NCBI RefSeq assembly: GCF_024228675.1 | Contig: NZ_CP100461.1 | Coordinates: 310,001-374,000 of the forward strand | DNA from: Salinigranum marinum | GTDB lineage: Archaea > Halobacteriota > Halobacteria > Halobacteriales > Haloferacaceae | Reading direction: 5' to 3' | Length of the DNA: 64,000 nucleotides | Shown: positions 9,625-18,671 of the stretch, piece by piece | Layout: each line of letters starts with the position of its first letter | Position numbering within the stretch: position 1 is the stretch's first letter | Made by a program: the position numbers and the translations under genes | The notes under the pieces: model-generated | What the model was told of the DNA's origin: nothing | The model's database searches: none | The model's input: only the letters and a program-made list of their open reading frames with translations

Positions 9625-9792
9625 CTATTTCAGTATTCGTGCTCTGTCGTCCATGGCGCGGATCGCGTGTTTCAGCTGTTGATCATCCACCCGTTCTCTG
9701 ACTTTCGCCTCCGTCACGTGAACCATCACCTCCTGAAGCGATTCGTAGTGCCGTTCTTCGGGGTCGACACATCCGTCCTCGACGGCTACCAC
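9625..9792 (-). CDS. Short unknown ORF or gene fragment (about 55 aa)
   Basis: The minus strand reads VDPEERHYESLQEVMVHVTE and AKVRERVDDQQLKHAIRAMD, ending RARILK. It is charged and helical, with plausible haloarchaeal codon use. The only upstream start is a GTG at 9792, directly after an in-frame stop, so this may be the C-terminal remnant of a longer gene. No family is recognised. Confidence 0.3.
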   Translation of the reverse strand: MVAVEDGCVDPEERHYESLQEVMVHVTEAKVRERVDDQQLKHAIRAMDDRARILK

Positions 9793-10027
9793 TGGTCAGT
9801 CGCCTTGGTACGTTGGCTTCCTTGTGTGAGGTTACTTCGACCGGCATCCAGACGCTCACGATCGAGATATTCGGACGGCCCATTCCCGTATGAGATGTCT
9901 CGTCGATCATGTGTTGAGTCCCTTTCCCCGCAAGTGAAACCCAGTCTGGCTGCTATGATGATCAGCGACACTAAATCAAGCACTGCCCCACCAGACCAAT
10001 CCTGAAGCAAGATCGGTCTCCTGTTGT

Positions 10028-11374
10028 CTACTTTTTTACCCCTCCGTACCCGTATTCACCGTATCCCTGAGTGCCAAATTTGCTCGTGGGTGTCGGCGTG
10101 GGTGTTACGGTTGGAAGAGGTGTCTCAGTTGGCGTTGGCGTCTCAGTCGGGGTCGGCGTCTCGGTCGGTGTTTGAGTGGGCGTCAGCGTGGGAGTTTCCG
10201 TCGGCGTCGGTGACGGTGTTTCAGTCGGAGTCGGCGTCGGTGTCGTCTGCGGAACGAACCTTGTCCAGTTGATGTTCATATCACCACCAAGGGCCTCAAT
10301 CCGAAGGATCTGTTCGCCCTCGGTCTCGACCGAGACACCTGTCAACGTCACTGTCGTCCAGTTCTGGTATCCCCCGGTATTGGGAACCTCAACTGTCCCG
10401 AGTTCTGTTCCGTCCAGTAACACGCGGAGGCTTTCATCAGATGTCCACCCGGCGACGCGGGCCTCGAAGTCGTACGTGCCAGCTGGGAGAGTGATCGTGT
10501 ACTCGAGCCACTCACCATCTTCGACCCACCCGACGTTGTACCCGTTGTCGTCGGTCGTCTCCTCAATATCTACCCCCTCCTCTCTGTACTGTCCACCCGT
10601 GTTCGTCTCGTCGGTATCGTGGTACGCGACCCCTTCACCACCCTCGTCGTACTCCTCTGCTTCGATCCGGTTCGTGCCGTCTCGGACAGTGCTATAGTAC
10701 GGACGCTGTTCGGGGGTTGGCGTGGGCGTCGGTGTGGGTGTTTCAGTTGGCGTTGGGGTCGGCGTTGAAGTCGGGGTGGCGTTGCCCTTCTCTGTGATCG
10801 CGAGTGTGTACGCCCCTGCGCCGGACTGAATATCGACCACCTGAACGAAGTACGTCCCAGCTGAAGGAGCCGAATCGAGTTCAACACGACTCGGCTGGTC
10901 GGTTCCGACGTATTCGAGGTCGACGTACTTTCCCTCCGAGTCGTACAGCATCAGCGCCGTAACGCCATCCGCCGACTCCCGATCAAGTTCCGAGACGACC
11001 GACTGGTCTTTGTCCGCGTCGAACGCGTACCAATCGACCTCTGCTTCGGCGAGTTCGGCGGTTACCGTGGATCCGACCTCGACCGTGTCCGCGGTCGCCT
11101 GCTCATCGTTCGGTTCGGACTCACTGACAGCAGTCAGTTGCTGTACCGATCCTGAGAACGCGCTTCTAGTCACCGAGCCCTGCTGTTCGAACACCTGTTG
11201 TCCGCCGTATCCGAACGCAGCCATCTCAGTTGTTTCTGGAACCTGTGGGGATCGTGCCTCGTTGAGTATCGGTGTGGATACCGCTAGAGACGCGCCAGCG
11301 AGCTTCAGGCAGTCGCGTCTACTCACGCGGATACTGTCCTCGGTGTCCGACTGGTCTTGAGATTCGCGTGCCAT
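10028..11374 (-). CDS. Tat-exported protein with PPC and CBM6 domains and Thr/Pro linkers
   Basis: 448 aa. [19 protein letters not shown] at residues 18-36 is a twin-arginine signal. Residues ~85-195 form a PPC (bacterial pre-peptidase C-terminal) domain: [23 protein letters not shown] and [10 protein letters not shown] Thr/Pro linker (~200-225) follows, then a CBM6-like carbohydrate-binding module (~235-375: [44 protein letters not shown]). A second long TPTPTET linker and a Gly/Tyr tail ([13 protein letters not shown]) close it. No catalytic domain is visible, so it is a binding or structural surface protein, probably heavily O-glycosylated on the linkers. A related FGYGGQQ motif sits just after the signal. 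Confidence 0.85.
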   Translation of the reverse strand: MARESQDQSDTEDSIRVSRRDCLKLAGASLAVSTPILNEARSPQVPETTEMAAFGYGGQQVFEQQGSVTRSAFSGSVQQLTAVSESEPNDEQATADTVEVGSTVTAELAEAEVDWYAFDADKDQSVVSELDRESADGVTALMLYDSEGKYVDLEYVGTDQPSRVELDSAPSAGTYFVQVVDIQSGAGAYTLAITEKGNATPTSTPTPTPTETPTPTPTPTPEQRPYYSTVRDGTNRIEAEEYDEGGEGVAYHDTDETNTGGQYREEGVDIEETTDDNGYNVGWVEDGEWLEYTITLPAGTYDFEARVAGWTSDESLRVLLDGTELGTVEVPNTGGYQNWTTVTLTGVSVETEGEQILRIEALGGDMNINWTRFVPQTTPTPTPTETPSPTPTETPTLTPTQTPTETPTPTETPTPTETPLPTVTPTPTPTSKFGTQGYGEYGYGGVKK

Positions 11375-12439
11375 TGTAAGTGAAAAAAGAAAGTACCTAA
11401 TTGAATACTGTGTCTCAATTATTGAAATTGATTTCTTACTTGTTACGAGACAATCCGAGTCTCAGTAGGAACAGATCACGCCGTAATAGCCCGTAATCGG
11501 CCATCTTATCCGCTCAATAAGGATTTAGTGGATTAGTATTCGTCTCAGATTTATTGGGCAAATATGCCAAAATATAGTGAGAGATAATTATCATGGTTTA
11601 CTTCCAAGGGCTCAAATACCGATTCGATTGAGGATTCTCTGGCAGGTGCGCTTGGCGAATTCCGCATCGGTGCGAACGATCCCAGAAGAACGAACATCGA
11701 ACCGATCACCGTTGTGCGTGTTCTCGATCGGCGTCTCTGTTTCTGTGTGGCGCCGAACATCTAGTGAATCTCTTCAGGGTCGCAATCGGTTAGGGTCACT
11801 CCGAGCACTTGCCCGCGTATGACGTGCCCAGACGCGTCATTGAAAACCAGGCGAACACGTTCTTTTGATTCTGGGACCCGAGTAGACCTACATCTACGTG
11901 TCCACAATAGATCGACCGTACGACATCGTCGTGTGGGTGCAACTGATTTCGCAGGACGCCTCGTGGCGGAGTATCTCACGCAGTAGTACACTCCAGAGGA
12001 TGTCTTGGTGGTCGGAGTCCGGACCGTCTTGAGTCACTTGGAAAAAACTTGTTCAACGAAGCGTGGGACGATACCCCCCTGCGTGATTGGTAATGCGACC
12101 GAGCCAGGTGTGCAGAGGTCATCCCGACCGGTTCTGGGATCAGTGGCGCGGTCGGTGGGAGCGTCGTCGCAGAGGGAATCGGTCTGTTCGCGGCCGCGAT
12201 GTCCGGTGACTCCCTTCGCTCGGGTCTCCGTCGGTTCGTGTTTCCCGACCCAGGTGAGGGCCCAACGAGAGCGCTTCGATTGCCCGTCCGAAAAAAGGGT
12301 TTGGGACCTGTGCTCAACTCTCGGCGAGTTCTCCTCGGCGGTGGATGTCACTGGAACGGGAGACAGGAGTCTCTCGATGAGGGTGGTATAGACGTCCACC
12401 TTCCGATGACTTTTTGATACTATTCACGTTGTCATCTGT
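11375..12439. other. Gene-poor region upstream of the lipoprotein gene
   Basis: No confident gene. Plus-strand 12110-12230 reads EVIPTGSGISGAVGGSVVAE followed by GIGLFAAAMSGDSLRSG, a Gly-rich hydrophobic stretch that may come from a decayed membrane-protein gene. The neighbouring frames are shadows. The segment around 11375-11600 is AT-rich and is the probable promoter area of the leftward Tat-substrate gene. Confidence 0.3.
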
Positions 12440-12925
12440 ATGAACCGCCGGCGGACGCTCCACCTTTCGTGCTGTGGCCTGCTCTCGCTTCTCGCGGGGT
12501 GTAGCGACTTCGGGAGCCGTGCGCCGACGATGCACGAGGTCGGTGAGTCGTTCGTGGTCGGTTCCGCGAACCCGATCGAATACCGGGTGAACTTGGCCAT
12601 CGACACGGACCAGATGCCGAACGTTATCGATGGATTCGTGTTCGTCGAAGTGGAGTTCGAGAACCTCGCGACGCAGGCGCTCGATATCTACCCCGAGTTG
12701 TTCTCGCTGTCGGCCGCTGGCGGGAGTCAGAACGAGTATGTCCGTAACGAGACGACAACGCTGGTCAATCCGCTCGAGGCCCGTGCCCTTCAGCCCAACG
12801 AGTCCGGGGTGGGAGAACTCCTGTATCCGGTTCCCGACGCCGACGTGTTCTATCTGCTCGTCGAACCCGTTCGGCCGGTCGAACCGACGCCAGTCCACCG
12901 AGTTCGGCTCGACAACGCCCTGTGA
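12440..12925 (+). CDS. Secreted lipoprotein, unknown function (DUF4352-like fold possible)
   Basis: 161 aa. MNRRRTLHLSCCGLLSLLAG is followed by Cys, giving a lipobox (L-L-A-G-C) for membrane anchoring after export; the double Arg near the N-terminus would suit Tat export. The mature part is a beta-rich domain with FVFVEVEFENLATQALDIYP, a pattern seen in DUF4352/telomere-repeat-factor-like extracellular domains. The last ~35 codons and the 3' flank (12833-12948) are repeated in decayed form at 13748-13862, on the far side of the VapBC pair. Confidence 0.75.
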   Translation: MNRRRTLHLSCCGLLSLLAGCSDFGSRAPTMHEVGESFVVGSANPIEYRVNLAIDTDQMPNVIDGFVFVEVEFENLATQALDIYPELFSLSAAGGSQNEYVRNETTTLVNPLEARALQPNESGVGELLYPVPDADVFYLLVEPVRPVEPTPVHRVRLDNAL

Positions 12926-12982
12926 TCGATTCACCCCGGGAAGTAAATTATGGAGCACGTCTGATGCAGTGCCGCTAATGGC

Positions 12983-13378
12983 TCAACGGTATTCGTCGAC
13001 AGTAACTACCTTCTTCGTCTCGGAATGGGTGAGATCCCGGTCGTTCGAGACGACGGTCCCTCCGACGTCGCGTGCGACGGCCGCCACAAGAGCATCGATC
13101 GCAGTGAGTTGGGGTCCCCGTGGACCGATATCGTCTGCGACCTCAGCTGCCGTCACTGCCGTCTGTTCGCAAATCTCATAGATATCGGCCCACGAAACGT
13201 TCCGTTGCATCGCAGCCAGATCGGTCGGAGCCGTGCTGTGGACGTCCCCAAGAAGGAACTCGGTGAGGACTACCGACGGGAGTATAAATTCGTCGTCGGC
13301 GTGATCGAGCAGGTACTCTTTGGTGTCAATCACGCCGTCGTCGTAGTCGATCAAAAACGTCGTGTCGAGAACTCTCAT
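12983..13378 (-). CDS. vapC: PIN-domain ribonuclease toxin (VapC family)
   Basis: 131 aa, starting MRVLDTTFLIDYDDGVIDTK. The PIN acidic residues are visible as D5 and D12 at the N-terminus, E40 in VVLTEFLLGD, D93 in AIDALVAAVA, and the final D in VVSNDRDL. PIN toxins cleave RNA with a divalent metal. Its start overlaps the stop of the upstream antitoxin gene by 4 bp (ATGA-type overlap at 13375-13378), the usual layout of a VapBC operon. The module is flanked by repeated lipoprotein 3' ends. Confidence 0.85.
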   Translation of the reverse strand: MRVLDTTFLIDYDDGVIDTKEYLLDHADDEFILPSVVLTEFLLGDVHSTAPTDLAAMQRNVSWADIYEICEQTAVTAAEVADDIGPRGPQLTAIDALVAAVARDVGGTVVSNDRDLTHSETKKVVTVDEYR

Positions 13379-13623
13379 TCGGAGCGGCCCTGGGCCAGTT
13401 GCTCGATATTCGTTGCCGACTCCTTCTTTCCATCTTCGTGCACCTCGCGCATTTTCTCCGGACGGTCAGTTCCTTTGCCCGCACCGAAGCCTGCGAGGAG
13501 GTCTCGATCGTCCGAAAGAACGCGCTCCATCACGTCGTTGTAGCTCTCACCCTCTCGCTTCCGCCGATCGAGCATCTTTTTTACCCGCTTGCTCACTCGG
13601 ATGTGGTCGTCTGCACTCCCCAT
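13375..13623 (-). CDS. vapB: VapB-like antitoxin (ribbon-helix-helix type)
   Basis: 82 aa. DDHIRVSKRVKKMLDRRKRE and SYNDVMERVL fit the short beta-strand plus two helices of haloarchaeal ribbon-helix-helix antitoxins. The acidic and basic C-terminal tail (FGAGKGTDRPEKMREVHEDG) probably wraps the toxin. It is the first gene of the pair and overlaps vapC by 4 bp. Such proteins normally repress their own promoter; the AT-rich stretch at 13624-13685 is the likely operator and promoter. Confidence 0.75.
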   Translation of the reverse strand: MGSADDHIRVSKRVKKMLDRRKREGESYNDVMERVLSDDRDLLAGFGAGKGTDRPEKMREVHEDGKKESATNIEQLAQGRSE

Positions 13624-13747
13624 ATCACGTTAACGTGGGTGTTAACGCAACTTGTAGCTTCCGCTACTTGATTATTTTTCGCCGTCCTGGTGCACGTCGA
13701 CGCGTACGACGTTTTCGAGGGAGTCTCGCTCGGAGTCAAACAGCGGG

Positions 13748-13862
13748 TCCCCGATGCTGACGTGTTTTAGTTGCTCGTCGAGCCCGTTCGGCCGGTCGAG
13801 CCAACGCCGTCCACCGAGTGCGGCTCGACAACGCGCTGTGATCTATACACCGCGGGAAGCAA
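13748..13862 (+). pseudogene. Decayed duplicate of the lipoprotein 3' end
   Basis: About 115 bp aligns with 12833-12948 (end of the lipoprotein gene plus 3' flank) with a single-base gap and scattered substitutions; I estimate 85-88% identity by eye. In this copy the Tyr codon of DVFYLLVEPVRP has become TAG (13768-13770) and a base is missing near 13808, so it cannot encode the same tail. It lies on the other side of the vapBC operon from the intact copy. Confidence 0.8.
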
Positions 13863-13990
13863 ATCCATCAGCAAGGAGCGGATACTGAGTCCCAACGGTT
13901 CGGTGCAGTTGGTGGTGACGACCACTCGAAATCGGAGTTGGCTCTTTGTTGACTGAGGTGCCCCTGGAAGAGTAACTGGAGGATGGGGGA

Positions 13991-14366
13991 CACCAGTGTC
14001 GCGAGTGTATCACTCAAATGAAGACGGAAGACGAAAGCACACACCACCGTCGCGAGTGTAACAGTCGAAGTCGGTATCTGAGCAAGGAACTCACACACTA
14101 CCGTCGCGAGTGTAACATCCGGGTGTGGATTAGCTGGTTAACAGCTACCCCCACCGAAGGTCACGGAAATCCGTTGGGCCGGGTAAGAATGCAGAGCAAC
14201 ACGCGTTCACACCAGTCTGCGATCCGGTCCGTAGAAGGCGACTGGATACGACGCATGCACTCCACCGACAGTTACACTCGCGATAGAGGTGTGTCTCGCG
14301 TTCAGCGTTCGTTTGCCTGAGTCAGTTCCGTACTCCACTTCGGGTTTACACTCGCGAGTATGGTTA
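13991..14366. other. Candidate replication origin with five ORB-like repeats
   Basis: The core TCGCGAGTGTA occurs at 13999-14009, 14050-14060 and 14104-14114 on the plus strand and in inverted orientation at 14273-14283 and 14347-14357. The plus copies share a wider context (ca-c--c-gTCGCGAGTGTAaCa) and are spaced 51 and 54 bp apart. The set lies directly upstream of an orc1/cdc6 gene, and 14360-14460 is AT-rich and could be the unwinding element. This is the layout of haloarchaeal origins, in which each Orc1/Cdc6 recognises the repeats next to its own gene. No coding sequence is seen here. Confidence 0.75.
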
Positions 14367-14447
14367 ATATGAACCAAATTTGATTTCAGACTACAGAATC
14401 GTCCAATACCGTGTTATCAACACAAATACACACGCGGGATTACCCCG

Positions 14448-14480
14448 TGTTTTTATACTATGAAGAGGAGAGTATGGATT
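14448..14480 (+). promoter_or_regulatory. TATA box for a leaderless orc1/cdc6 transcript
   Basis: TTTTATA at 14451-14457 is centred about 27 bp before the ATG at 14481, the distance at which haloarchaeal transcription starts. This predicts a leaderless mRNA beginning at or next to that ATG and favours it over the in-frame ATG at 14460. Confidence 0.5.
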
Positions 14481-15707
14481 ATGACTGATGAGGAACTCGA
14501 CCGGGACCCGCTGTTCAGATACGAACAGCCAATTTTTGCTGATGAGGATCTCCTCAAGATCACCCACATCCCTGGTCCAGAGCGAATCGTCGGTCGTGAC
14601 CAGCACATGCAAGAAGTCGCGGATGCACTCAACCCAGCAATCTTTGGCCAGGAACCGACGCACCTGTTCGTGTTCGGAAAGACGGGGACTGGAAAGACTT
14701 TGACTTCGCGGAGTGTGAGCGAGCGGGTGGTCACAGAAGCGGCACGAGGCGACACGCGTGTTTCGACTGTGTTCGTCGACTGCGGTGAGCAGAACACTGA
14801 AGCCTCGGTCATCAAGACGATTGCCCGGCGGATCAACGATCCGAACCGAACGGGATTTACCGTACCTGAGCGGGGGCTCGCCACTGGCGACTATTACACT
14901 CGATTGTGGAAGGTTCTCGACAGCTGCACCGACGTAGTGATCATCATCCTCGACGAGATCGATATGCTTCAAGACGACGAGGTCCTCAGAAAGCTCTCTC
15001 GAGCGGGTGAGAATCGTCGAATATCCTCGTCGAACATCGGTATCATCGGTATCTCGAACAAAATCGATTTTCCCGAGCAGCTGACAGAGCGCGTCAAATC
15101 GAGCTTCGCACACGACGAGCTCGTCTGTCCACCGTACGATGCGAACCAGCTCCGCGAAATCCTCGAACATCGCCGCGATGCGTTTCAGGAAGGTGTGCTG
15201 ACGGATGACGTCATCCCACTCACCGCAGCCCTCGCAGCGCAGGAGCACGGGGATGCTCGCAAGGCGATCGACATCTTACGTAACGCTGGCCGCCTGGCGA
15301 CGAGGAACGGTGACGATCAGGTCACGGCTGAACACGTTCATGCCGCGAAAGAGAAGACAGAGGCTGATCGATTTGCCGAACTCATCGATGGTGCACCAAC
15401 ACAGGCGAAGCTCATTTTGTACGCGTTGACGCACCTCACGGAGTCACACTCGGAAAGCGAGTTCTCGACCAAGAAAATATTCAAGGCGTATCGAACGCTG
15501 GCCGAGACACTCGATGTGAAACCGCTGTCTGAACGGCGAGTTCAAGAGATTCTCAAAGAACAAGATTTTCTCAACGTGATTCAATCCGAGCGGCGTGGTC
15601 GTGGTCGAGGACGTGGGATGTACGCGACCCATCGGCTGCTCGAGGACGCACCGATCGTCAAGCGTGTCTTGCAACGTGATTCGAGACTATCAGAGATCGG
15701 TGAATAG
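14481..15707 (+). CDS. cdc6: Orc1/Cdc6 replication initiator
   Basis: 408 aa from MTDEELDRDPLFRYEQPIFA. The AAA+ Walker A (FGKTGTGKT) is at about 65-73 and Walker B (VIIILDEID) at about 153-161, with sensor residues after GIIGISNKIDFPEQL. The C-terminal ~110 residues (LILYALTHLTESHSESEF to RGRGRGMYATHRL) form a winged helix that binds origin repeats. Both domains are complete. It lies beside five repeats at 13991-14366 and should load replication machinery there. Haloarchaea carry many such genes on chromosomes and plasmids, so it does not say which replicon this is. Confidence 0.93.
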   Translation: MTDEELDRDPLFRYEQPIFADEDLLKITHIPGPERIVGRDQHMQEVADALNPAIFGQEPTHLFVFGKTGTGKTLTSRSVSERVVTEAARGDTRVSTVFVDCGEQNTEASVIKTIARRINDPNRTGFTVPERGLATGDYYTRLWKVLDSCTDVVIIILDEIDMLQDDEVLRKLSRAGENRRISSSNIGIIGISNKIDFPEQLTERVKSSFAHDELVCPPYDANQLREILEHRRDAFQEGVLTDDVIPLTAALAAQEHGDARKAIDILRNAGRLATRNGDDQVTAEHVHAAKEKTEADRFAELIDGAPTQAKLILYALTHLTESHSESEFSTKKIFKAYRTLAETLDVKPLSERRVQEILKEQDFLNVIQSERRGRGRGRGMYATHRLLEDAPIVKRVLQRDSRLSEIGE

Positions 15708-15839
15708 ATCCGCCCTCGTTGGTTCGCAGGTCTCGAGCGTTTACCCTCAATTTGGTACCCACTATGACTCATTACCTAACACGTGCCCACTATTGCCCAT
15801 CAAGACCAAGACACGAGGTGGGCTCGCTGTGGTCCGTGC

Positions 15840-16660
15840 ACTGAGCGACATGAACCCGCTCGAGTCTTTTTTGAACGCCCCCGAGCGCTCGACTCGGGGG
15901 GCTCGCTGCGCGCTTCGGCTCGCTCACGGTGTTCGTTCGCCTCCAGTGCTTACACCGAAGCGACGCAGTCGCTTCGAGCCTCCGCTCACTCTGTTCGCGG
16001 AGACTTCGCCCGCCGTCGTCGAGCGCCCGGCCCCGTTCAGTCCCACCCCTGCTCGTGTCGCTGGTCGGTGCGCGTCTCGGTGTGGTGGATATCGAGACTC
16101 CCCTGAGCGCTCAGTCGTCGCTCCACTCTCTAGTCGCTCAACGTCGACGCCTCGCCGCGCTTCACGGCTCGAATGGCCGCGGAACTCCGTTCCGCTCTCT
16201 CGCCGTTCGCTTCGCGGAACTCACTGCGTTCGTTCCGCGCTTCGCTCGCCTCCACGGAGCGGGGCCGATGAACGGCTGACGCCGTTCGCTTCGAGACGTT
16301 CGCTCCGGAAGACTCGCCATACTCGTCTTCCGTGCACCCACTCGCTGCACTCGTGGGAACTCCGCTCACGTCTCGCCCTGTTCGCGGCTACGCCGCTCAC
16401 CTCGTGGCGCTCACGATGTTCGCGCCACGCTTCGCTCGCACCTTCCCGGTGCGCCAGCAGGCAAGTGTGGTTGCGGTTGCGCCCCTGACGGGCCGAACCG
16501 CGAACCACCTTGCCGCTGGCCGCTCAGGCCCCCGCTCTCGGCGCGCGCGGCTGGTGTTTTCACTCCGAGGGCCGTCTCGCTCGCGCCCTCCGGGCGCGCG
16601 AAGGCGCGAGCGAGACGCGCAGTACGGTGCAGTGTCGGCGATGACTGGTCGTGTGTGGTT
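15840..16660. repeat. Low-complexity CGCT/TTCG-rich spacer, open in most frames
   Basis: About 800 bp built from imperfectly repeated units such as cgctcgcttcg, ctcactgttcgc and ggctcgctcac. Because the units lack A/T-rich trinucleotides there are few stops, so long ORFs appear on both strands. Their translations are Arg/Ser/Leu-rich and resemble no family, and they overlap each other. I treat it as a noncoding GC-rich spacer of a kind frequent between haloarchaeal genes, here unusually long and located between cdc6 and tfb. Confidence 0.6.
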
Positions 16661-16728
16661 GGAACTCAGGTGGAGCTGAGTGTCGCAGAAAGACGCGGTG
16701 GAGCGCGCCTTCGGTCAGGAAGTGACCA

Positions 16729-17775
16729 ATGGCTAGTACCAACGCAATCGGACAAGAAGGTTCGGACCGAGTCGACGAACAGACGCACAAACAGCGGACG
16801 AGACGGTGTGAGGAGTGCGGTGGACGGGTGGTTCGAGAGGCGATCGAGACGGTGTGTGCGGGGTGTGGGCTTGTCGTCGACGAGGACGCCCTTGTTCGAG
16901 GGATGAGCCCCAGTCTGCACAAACACGGCGAGGTGGGGAGCGGACCCGTTGAGTGGAGTCTGGAGATGACGACATCGCTTCGAGTCGATCGCGGCCTGCA
17001 CACGACGTTCTTTCTCTCTACCGATGGGTACGGGAACACGTTATCGACGGCGCAGAAGGACTTCTACGGGAGACTGCGGATGCGACACAAGCGCTTCCAG
17101 ATGGAGTCCAAACGAGCGATTCGGCTGAACGAGGGGTTGCGCGACATCCAGATGATCGTCGGGAACCTCGGGCTCCCAGGCTATGTGGCCGCGGACGCGG
17201 CGGCACTGTTGAAGCAAGCGTCAGAGGCGCGGCTCCCGGGTGGGCGGATGGCCTGGGAGGCGCTCGCGGCCGGGGCAGTCTATGTGGCGACGAGCCAGTC
17301 CGGGTTCAGACGGACGACGGAGGAGGTCGCGGTGCACGCAAAGACCTCTCACGAACGGGTGTGCGCGGCGGCGCGGAAGCTGCGCTGTGAACTTGGCTTG
17401 ATGGATGAAGTGCCTCCAACCCAGGCGTGGGCGGTCGACGCGGTCGTCGAAGTGTTGGGCGAGCGCGAGGGGATAGAGCTGGACGTGTGTCTCCAACTCA
17501 GACGAGCCGGCGAGTTCCTGCTCGATGTGGCCGACGGGGCGTGTCTCGGTCCGGGCACGGCACGTGTGACGATGGCGGCTGCGGCGGTGTACGCGGCCGA
17601 TCGGCTGACTGAGGGGAAGACGATAACTCAACAGGACGTCGCGGACGCGGCGAGTACAGTCGTGGCGACCTCGAAGTCGAAAGTGAGTGGCTACTCCCGG
17701 GAGGTGGTCGGTGCGTACGAGACGGCGTACGGGACGCGCGATGTCGAGGACGTGATGGCGAGTCGGCTGGCCTGA
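16729..17775 (+). CDS. tfb: Transcription initiation factor IIB (divergent TFB paralogue)
   Basis: 348 aa. The N-terminal zinc ribbon is C27/C30 (RRCEECGG) and C43/C46 (VCAGCGLV), followed by a B-reader/linker region with SPSLHKHGEVGSGPVEWSLE. Two cyclin folds follow (about 110-205 and 215-315: IQMIVGNLGLPGYVAADAAA, AWEALAAGAVYVATSQSGF, VTMAAAAVYAADRLTEGKTI). It recruits RNA polymerase to TBP-bound promoters. Haloarchaea have many TFBs that divide promoters among them; this one diverges from the canonical sequence, for example GLHTTFFLSTDGYGNTL in place of the usual swapped linker motif. Its 3' end is duplicated in decayed form at 19188-19501. Confidence 0.9.
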   Translation: MASTNAIGQEGSDRVDEQTHKQRTRRCEECGGRVVREAIETVCAGCGLVVDEDALVRGMSPSLHKHGEVGSGPVEWSLEMTTSLRVDRGLHTTFFLSTDGYGNTLSTAQKDFYGRLRMRHKRFQMESKRAIRLNEGLRDIQMIVGNLGLPGYVAADAAALLKQASEARLPGGRMAWEALAAGAVYVATSQSGFRRTTEEVAVHAKTSHERVCAAARKLRCELGLMDEVPPTQAWAVDAVVEVLGEREGIELDVCLQLRRAGEFLLDVADGACLGPGTARVTMAAAAVYAADRLTEGKTITQQDVADAASTVVATSKSKVSGYSREVVGAYETAYGTRDVEDVMASRLA

Positions 17776-17884
17776 GCAGGCCGGCTGGCGCCTCTTTTTT
17801 TGACCACCACCCCCGGTCCCAGCCCCCCTCCCCACCCACCGCTCCGTGCTCGCTCCCGATGGTCGCTGCGCGCGCAGCCACGAC
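17565..17884 (+). repeat. Long direct repeat, intact copy (3' end of tfb plus flank)
   Basis: This ~320-bp segment covers the last 70 codons of tfb, the terminator-like T-run and a GC-rich flank ending gctgcgcgcgcagccacgac. It recurs at 19188-19501 with scattered differences. The flank includes the palindrome gctgcgcgcgcagc. The two copies enclose the MNT-HEPN module. Confidence 0.85.
17785..17798 (+). terminator. T-run terminator after tfb
   Basis: A run of seven T at 17791-17797 directly follows the tfb stop and the short GC-rich ggccggctggcgcc. T-runs act as terminators for archaeal RNA polymerase. The same element is kept in the duplicate copy near 19415-19425. Confidence 0.5.
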
Positions 17885-18004
17885 CGTCCTCCGAGGATGA
17901 GCAAACCCGACGCTTGTGTGCTCTCGTCTCCATCCTCGTCACGTTTATTATCCGTTGTTGCATGTAATCAAATAGTGTCCGACTATATAAAACAAGGGAT
18001 AAAG

Positions 18005-18664
18005 GTGTGTTTACGACTCAATCCGGGAGACGACACGGCGATATTCAGAATCCGAGCAGCTGATGACGTGCTACGGTTGCTCGCCGACGCGCACGAGTCG
18101 GAGTTTACCATGAACACGCTCGCCACGGCCACCGAGCATAGCCGGTCGACGGTCTGGCGTGCCGTCAACCTCCTCGACGAACTCGGGGTCGTCACGATGC
18201 GTGAAACCCCACAACGGAAGTACGTCTCGATCAGTCACTCGGCGCTGCAGAAAGACGATCCGATCCTCGGTATCGAACAGCCCGAGTACCGCGCGCCACT
18301 CAGGGCCTTCGTCGAGCGAATCGAGGGAGCGCTCGGCGACGCAGACGACGTCTCACAGCTGGTCGGCGTCCTCGTGTTCGGGAGCGTTGCCCGTGGGGAG
18401 GCCGACCGGAAGAGCGACATCGATGTGTTCGTGCTCGTCGAAGGAGACCGGACCGTCGCACGCCGTGTCGTCTCGACGGTTGCGAGCGAGCTGGGCGAGG
18501 AGCCGTTCGACGGCGATCGGTACACCTTCGAACCGTTCGTCGAAACCAAAGCGAGCGCTTGTCGGGCTGACGAGAAACTCAAAGAGATGTTCCGAGAGGG
18601 GATTACCGTCCATGGCGGTGACGCCATGCAACGGGTTCGAACGGCGGTGTTGTCAGGTGAGTAG
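18005..18664 (+). CDS. wHTH-nucleotidyltransferase (MNT-type antitoxin)
   Basis: About 219 aa from the GTG at 18005 (VCLRLNPGDDTAIFRIRAAD), the point at which similarity to haloarchaeal relatives begins. The frame is open back to 17846, but that part lies in the repeated noncoding flank. A winged helix (residues ~20-85: EFTMNTLATATEHSRSTVWR, AVNLLDELGVV) precedes a minimal nucleotidyltransferase domain with GSVARGEADRKSDIDVFVLV, the G-S-x10-D-x-D metal site. In MNT-HEPN systems the MNT enzyme neutralises the toxin by transferring AMP to it. The partner gene follows 7 bp later. Confidence 0.82.
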   Translation: MCLRLNPGDDTAIFRIRAADDVLRLLADAHESEFTMNTLATATEHSRSTVWRAVNLLDELGVVTMRETPQRKYVSISHSALQKDDPILGIEQPEYRAPLRAFVERIEGALGDADDVSQLVGVLVFGSVARGEADRKSDIDVFVLVEGDRTVARRVVSTVASELGEEPFDGDRYTFEPFVETKASACRADEKLKEMFREGITVHGGDAMQRVRTAVLSGE

Positions 18665-18671
18665 CAACAGG

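Noticed and set aside
10176-10697. 173-aa plus-strand ORF opposite the Thr/Pro-rich Tat substrate
   Set aside because: Gly/Val/Ser repeats are the antisense of the TPTPTET linkers.
13991-14366. CRISPR-like array
   Set aside because: Only five copies, two of them inverted, with unequal spacers and a short core; the location beside orc1/cdc6 fits origin repeats.
15595-16508. Several long ORFs on both strands in the CGCT-rich block
   Set aside because: They overlap one another, are Arg/Ser-rich low-complexity and arise because the repeat units lack stop trinucleotides.
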